Source: Synechococcus sp. BSA11S (GTDB taxonomy: Bacteria > Cyanobacteriota > Cyanobacteriia > PCC-6307 > Cyanobiaceae). From it: a stretch of DNA of 45,820 nucleotides. Of the stretch, positions 43,091 through 45,820 are shown one piece after another (the stretch's first letter is position 1; every line of letters begins with the position of its first letter). The notes below the pieces were generated by a model that searched no databases, was not told the origin of the DNA, and saw nothing but the letters and a program-made list of their open reading frames with translations. Position numbers and translations under genes: made by a program. The stretch covers positions 1 to 45,820 of the forward strand of contig NZ_VNWP01000017.1 in NCBI RefSeq assembly GCF_014224355.1, read 5' to 3'.

Positions 43091-43627
43091 TCAGGGTGCT
43101 GAGCCCCCATCGGAATTGGCCACAAGCCTGGCGGCAGCGAAGGTGGCATTGAACCGCCTGCACCAGATCACAGCTGATTCGAAGTCATCGGTCTGGATCT
43201 CTGGAGGAACGGCATAGCTCTGGGCGCCGCTGTAGCTCTGCAACGGCGCCACCACCACGTAATCCCCCTCGTTGATCGGGAACGCCGGAGGTGTGGTGGA
43301 TCCGATCACATCGCCGGAGCGATGCAGGGCCACCACCAGATCGGGACCGCTGGTCGAGGTGCTGAAGGCCCCATCCAGCTCGAGTGTCGTGGTGCCGCCC
43401 TGCTTCAGCAGCCGAACTGTTCCGGTGGTGGGATGCTCGCCATCAACGAAGGCTCCGGAGCGCAGCACCACCCCCTGCTGCTCAGCCTGCATGCCGGCGG
43501 AATCGGCGGCGGTTGCGGGCGGGCTGCTCGGCGCAGTTGATTCCTTTTGCTTGCTGCAGCCAGGCAGCACAGCACTTGCCAGAGCCAGAGCGAGCAGGCA
43601 ACCAAGGGCGGACCCTCGCCGAATCAT
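43091..43627 (-). CDS. DM13-domain lipoprotein
   Basis: ATG 43627 gives 178 residues. The N-terminus is a lipoprotein signal with lipobox LPGC (SALGCLLALALASAVLPGCS). After a short linker, a DM13 domain follows: VVLRSGAFVDGEHPTTGTVR, LLKQGGTTTLELDGAFSTST, SGPDLVVALHRS, GDYVVVAPLQSYSGAQSYAV and the final ESAVIWCRRFNATFAAARL. DM13 is thought to be a redox or haem-linked beta-sandwich, and its conserved cysteine is present (IWCRRF). Outer-membrane or periplasmic anchoring is expected. A start at 43651 is possible. Upstream 42810-43090 (281 bp) shows no gene or site I can support. Confidence 0.8.
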   Translation of the reverse strand: MIRRGSALGCLLALALASAVLPGCSKQKESTAPSSPPATAADSAGMQAEQQGVVLRSGAFVDGEHPTTGTVRLLKQGGTTTLELDGAFSTSTSGPDLVVALHRSGDVIGSTTPPAFPINEGDYVVVAPLQSYSGAQSYAVPPEIQTDDFESAVIWCRRFNATFAAARLVANSDGGSAP

Positions 43628-43707
43628 GATCCGATTGCGCTGAGCACCCATGAAGGCGATGGACCACTGAAGTCCCAGAATCACTGTATGCCTGCCGGAG
43701 TCACAAC

Positions 43708-44196
43708 TCAGCGGCGACCCCGCCTGAACTCCCAGGGCCTCGTCATCCCTCCGGGCACCTGCCAGACGCCGTAACGCCGCCGGCTGGCCCGGAACTCCGC
43801 GCCCAGATACTCCTTCTCGTCGCACTGGCCCAGGTACTTCCGGTAGGCAAAGGCCTGGCCGTCTTCCACCATCGCCAGGCCCAGGTTGATCTCGCCGATC
43901 ACCTCAGCCACGGTGCGGCCGAAGCGGTCCGTGGCTTTGATGGCCAGCATCACCGGTGTGCCGATCGGCAGCCGAGTCTGCAGATACTCGCGGGCCTTCT
44001 GGCCGTAGGGGGCCTGGGCCAGCTCCGGTGCATCGATGCAGGCCAGCCGCAGCGTGATCGTTCGGCCCGCCTGCCTGACGCGGATCGTGTCGCCATCCCC
44101 GATTGAGAGCACCGTGGCTGTTCGTATCTGCCCCATTGCCGGCCACGGCAGCAGGGCCCCAACAGAAATGAGCCCAACGAGGAAGGCTCCCCGCAT
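43708..44196 (-). CDS. Exported staphylococcal-type nuclease (SNase-like)
   Basis: ATG 44196 gives 162 residues with a signal peptide (MRGAFLVGLISVGALLPWPA). The SNase/thermonuclease domain follows: VLSIGDGDTIRVRQAGRTIT (metal-binding Asp), LRLACIDAPELAQAPYG (catalytic Arg and Asp), KAREYLQTRLPIGTPVMLAI, DRFGRTVAEV (second Arg region) and EINLGLAMVEDGQAFAYRKY. It ends with the usual short basic tail (WQVPGGMTRPWEF). Such secreted nucleases degrade DNA or RNA. Its start overlaps the stop of the upstream gene (TGATG), so the two are translationally coupled. Confidence 0.85.
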   Translation of the reverse strand: MRGAFLVGLISVGALLPWPAMGQIRTATVLSIGDGDTIRVRQAGRTITLRLACIDAPELAQAPYGQKAREYLQTRLPIGTPVMLAIKATDRFGRTVAEVIGEINLGLAMVEDGQAFAYRKYLGQCDEKEYLGAEFRASRRRYGVWQVPGGMTRPWEFRRGRR

Positions 44197-44873
44197 CAGG
44201 GGCGGATGGACTCCGCAGGAGCAGTGCGCTGCAGAAGCAGTTCCAGCTTGCGATCCTGTCGCTCCAGCACGGCCAGGAACCCGGCAACGGTGATGCCCAG
44301 CACGACCAGCCAAACCAATGAAGTGCAGCCCACCACCTGCCAGCGGTTGGGGCCAACTGCAGGCATTGTCGAGGCCGTTGGAGGCATTCCCTCAGGTGCC
44401 GGTTCCGGCCGCAACGATCGGCTGGTCATCACCTGCTGATGCGGCTTCATGTCGAGCATCAGCTGCAGCACGGCTTCCGGTGTGGCCGGCACGAGAACGG
44501 GGATGGCCTCGGCATCACTGACCCGATCAGCAAGGAGCTCACGGCAGCGCTGCAGCCCCCCGCCGGCCCAGAACAGTCCCCAGGCACGCTTGTCCATCTG
44601 CAAGGCCACCCAACGGTGCGGGCGGGCGTCGGTGCGGATCAGCTGAGCGGCCTTGGCCAGCGTCCAGCTGCGTCCTGCCGCCACCGAGGTCTGCGCCTCC
44701 AGCAGCAGGCGGCCCTGCGGATCTCTGCTGTATCCCGTGGCCACCTGCAGGGAGAACACGTCGATGATCTGCACCCGGCTGCTGTACCGCCGAGGTTGCT
44801 GGTCTGGCGCCCAGAACACCAAGGCACCACGCTCTGTTCTGAGGCAGGCGTCGGTCTTGTTGTTGGTGGGCAT
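44196..44873 (-). CDS. Membrane-anchored hypothetical protein coupled to a nuclease
   Basis: ATG 44873 gives 225 residues. The first 130 form a soluble domain (RRYSSRVQIIDVFSLQVATG, WTLAKAAQLIRTDARPHRWV, WGLFWAGGGLQRCRELLADR), followed by a polar linker (about 150-180) and one C-terminal membrane helix (WQVVGCTSLVWLVVLGITVA, then GFLAVL). No family recognised. It probably has a cytoplasmic N-terminal domain and a tail anchor. Stop and nuclease start overlap (TGATG). The 230 bp upstream (44874-45103) shows nothing I can support. Confidence 0.6.
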   Translation of the reverse strand: MPTNNKTDACLRTERGALVFWAPDQQPRRYSSRVQIIDVFSLQVATGYSRDPQGRLLLEAQTSVAAGRSWTLAKAAQLIRTDARPHRWVALQMDKRAWGLFWAGGGLQRCRELLADRVSDAEAIPVLVPATPEAVLQLMLDMKPHQQVMTSRSLRPEPAPEGMPPTASTMPAVGPNRWQVVGCTSLVWLVVLGITVAGFLAVLERQDRKLELLLQRTAPAESIRP

Positions 44874-45103
44874 CGTGCTCGCAGGCGGAGGGCCGCAGCT
44901 GAGACCTGGTGGTCTGCAGCCATTCAAGGGCACGCTTTGGGTGGCACGACCATTCCTGCAGAAACGGTTGTCCGTGGCTTCCACTGAGGACCTGATGGTG
45001 GGACCGCTTTGGTCTGGGGCACCTTCCGTTTGGTGTCCGTCTCAGGTGTTCCCTGGCCTGGCGCGCTCAAGCAACAGCACGCGTATTTCCTAGAGAGGGG
45101 CCA

Positions 45104-45440
45104 TCACCCGGTTGTCCGGCAGCCCACCGCTCCTGAGGCTGGGGAGGTAGGCGTCAAATCGGCTGCAGGGACGGGTTCGAGCACGGTGATCTGCTTTCCC
45201 TTCACCCCTGCGTAAACCACCACGATCTCGGCGGGTTCCGTGCCGTTGTTGGTTCAGTAGTGAGGCTGATTCACCATCTCGATCAACCCGTCTCCCGCTA
45301 TCAGCTGCAAGCTGGGGCCCGCCTCGTTGATCACCAACAGCTGCCCGCGTGCTTGCCAGCAGCAGGCCGCCACCAAGCAGAAACAGGGCCAGCCAGCATT
45401 GACGGGTCTTGAGCCTTGTCGCGGGAAAGAAGAAGGACAT
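45104..45440 (-). pseudogene. Cupin-domain exported protein, degraded
   Basis: Remains of a secreted cupin. From ATG 45440 one frame encodes a signal peptide (FPATRLKTRQCWLALFLLGG, then GLLLASTRA). The second part lies in another frame: LLVINEAGPSLQLIAGDGLI, then EMVNQPHY, a stop (TGA) where Gly would be expected, TNNGTEPAEIVVVYAGVKGK and QITVLEPV, ending at 45104. The strand order (GDG-IEMVNQPHYG, EPAEIVVVYAG) matches the end of bacterial cupins. The N-terminal metal site (HxH) is gone, so the gene has a deletion with frameshift plus a nonsense codon. It lies about 300 bp from a transposase. Confidence 0.6.
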
Positions 45441-45734
45441 GGGACGTGTGCGAATGAAGGGAAGTCTGGGCGGGCCGGCGCAGATGTATTGCGGTGTTAG
45501 CGGGGGAGCGGCTTCAAGAGAGTGGGTGGCGCTCCACGCAGAGGAGCTGGCGTGGCTCCTGGGATCGCTCCAGGGTGAATGACAGTCCTCAGCAGGCCAG
45601 ACTGGGTTGTGGACATCGCCATCTAGTGAATCCGCCACACACCCGAGCAGATCAACCGCAAGCTCAAGGCCCCCTGCGTCAGGAAAGAAGTCCGCTCGGT
45701 CTGACCCATCCACCAGGGGGCCAAACCGAGGACC
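45441..45734. other. Non-coding stretch before the transposase
   Basis: About 290 bp without a convincing gene. It lies between the dead cupin gene and the transposase start, and may contain the left end of an insertion sequence. No inverted terminal repeat can be fixed because the right end of the element is outside the window. Confidence 0.4.
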
Positions 45735-45820
45735 ATGAAACCGATCTATGACCAGGCCATGCGGGCCGAGATCCGCAATCGCATGAGCCCGCCCAACCGG
45801 GAGAGCGTGGCCGAGATCGC
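45735..45820 (+). CDS. Transposase N-terminus (partial)
   Basis: From ATG 45735 the first 28 residues are MKPIYDQAMRAEIRNRMSPP and NRESVAEI, running off the window. This start, with its RMSPPxRESVAEIA helix, is typical of the helix-turn-helix domain of IS-element transposases (IS3-type orfA or similar). Only the DNA-binding start is visible; the family, completeness and ends of the element cannot be judged. Its presence suggests mobile-element activity next to the degraded cupin gene. Confidence 0.6.
   Translation, partial: MKPIYDQAMRAEIRNRMSPPNRESVAEI

Overview
The window looks like a stretch of a small, GC-rich unicellular picocyanobacterium of the Synechococcus/Cyanobium (alpha-cyanobacterial) group. 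The markers are the D1 N-terminus of psbA at the left edge, a phycocyanin beta subunit (cpcB), a high-light-inducible protein, the alpha-carboxysome shell protein CsoS1D with its usual HAM1-family neighbour, a glycolytic gap1, a carotenoid-isomerase-like oxidoreductase, and many short conserved cyanobacterial genes. HIP1 octamers (GCGATCGC) occur, for example at 12649 and 13278. I saw no rRNA, tRNA or CRISPR array. Everything here is by eye: family names rest on motifs and remembered family patterns, not on a search.

Layout. 1-3.2 kb: psbA promoter and 5' end, a small hypothetical gene, a decayed thiamine-binding (MTH1187/DUF77) gene, a PPC/DUF296 protein, a Tat-type class 3 lipase and a membrane protein. 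3.4-7.3 kb: an AI-2E-family permease, then a metal-response module made of a MerR regulator, a His-rich DUF305 protein and a Met-rich multicopper oxidase, with two copies of one MerR-type operator. 7.4-11.2 kb: an MscS channel, a secreted protein, an FAD oxidoreductase, a small membrane protein and a methyltransferase. 11.3-13.1 kb: an SOS box followed by umuD-umuC. 13.1-16.6 kb: a PaO-like Rieske oxygenase, small genes, and a + strand terminator with no visible gene. 16.6-20.9 kb: a phosphoribosyltransferase, an isolated cpcB, a glutathione-S-transferase-like gene coupled to a DUF2808 gene, and a VOC protein. 21.0-25.4 kb: csoS1D and HAM1 without the rest of the carboxysome operon, then a leftward run ending in an SDR whose last codons are triplicated, and an NCS2-type permease. 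25.5-34.3 kb: a very large DUF2339 membrane protein, a frameshifted nitroreductase, an HLIP, a CrtISO-like enzyme, several small exported proteins and an amino-acid binding protein. 34.3-37.2 kb: the tail of a lost Ca2+/H+ antiporter, gltS and gap1. 37.2-42.8 kb: an unusual Fe-S membrane protein fused to a cyclic-nucleotide-binding-like domain, divergent from a phytochelatin-synthase-like protease, then a long MscS channel. 42.8-45.8 kb: a DM13 lipoprotein, a nuclease coupled to an unknown gene, a wrecked cupin gene, and the start of a transposase at the right edge.

How genes fit together. The clearest functional unit is 4.5-7.3 kb. The same half-sites (CTCTCC and GGAGACC, 7-8 bp apart, inside a TTGACT promoter with a 19-bp spacer) lie beside merR and between the divergent DUF305 and oxidase genes, so the three genes read as a metal (probably copper) defence regulon. 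umuD-umuC is a standard SOS mutagenesis pair. The gene content at 37-41 kb (Fe-S sensor-like protein plus phytochelatin synthase) may concern thiol, metal or redox balance, but that is inference. The window also holds four broken genes (DUF77, nitroreductase, Cax, cupin), a notable number for a compact genome.
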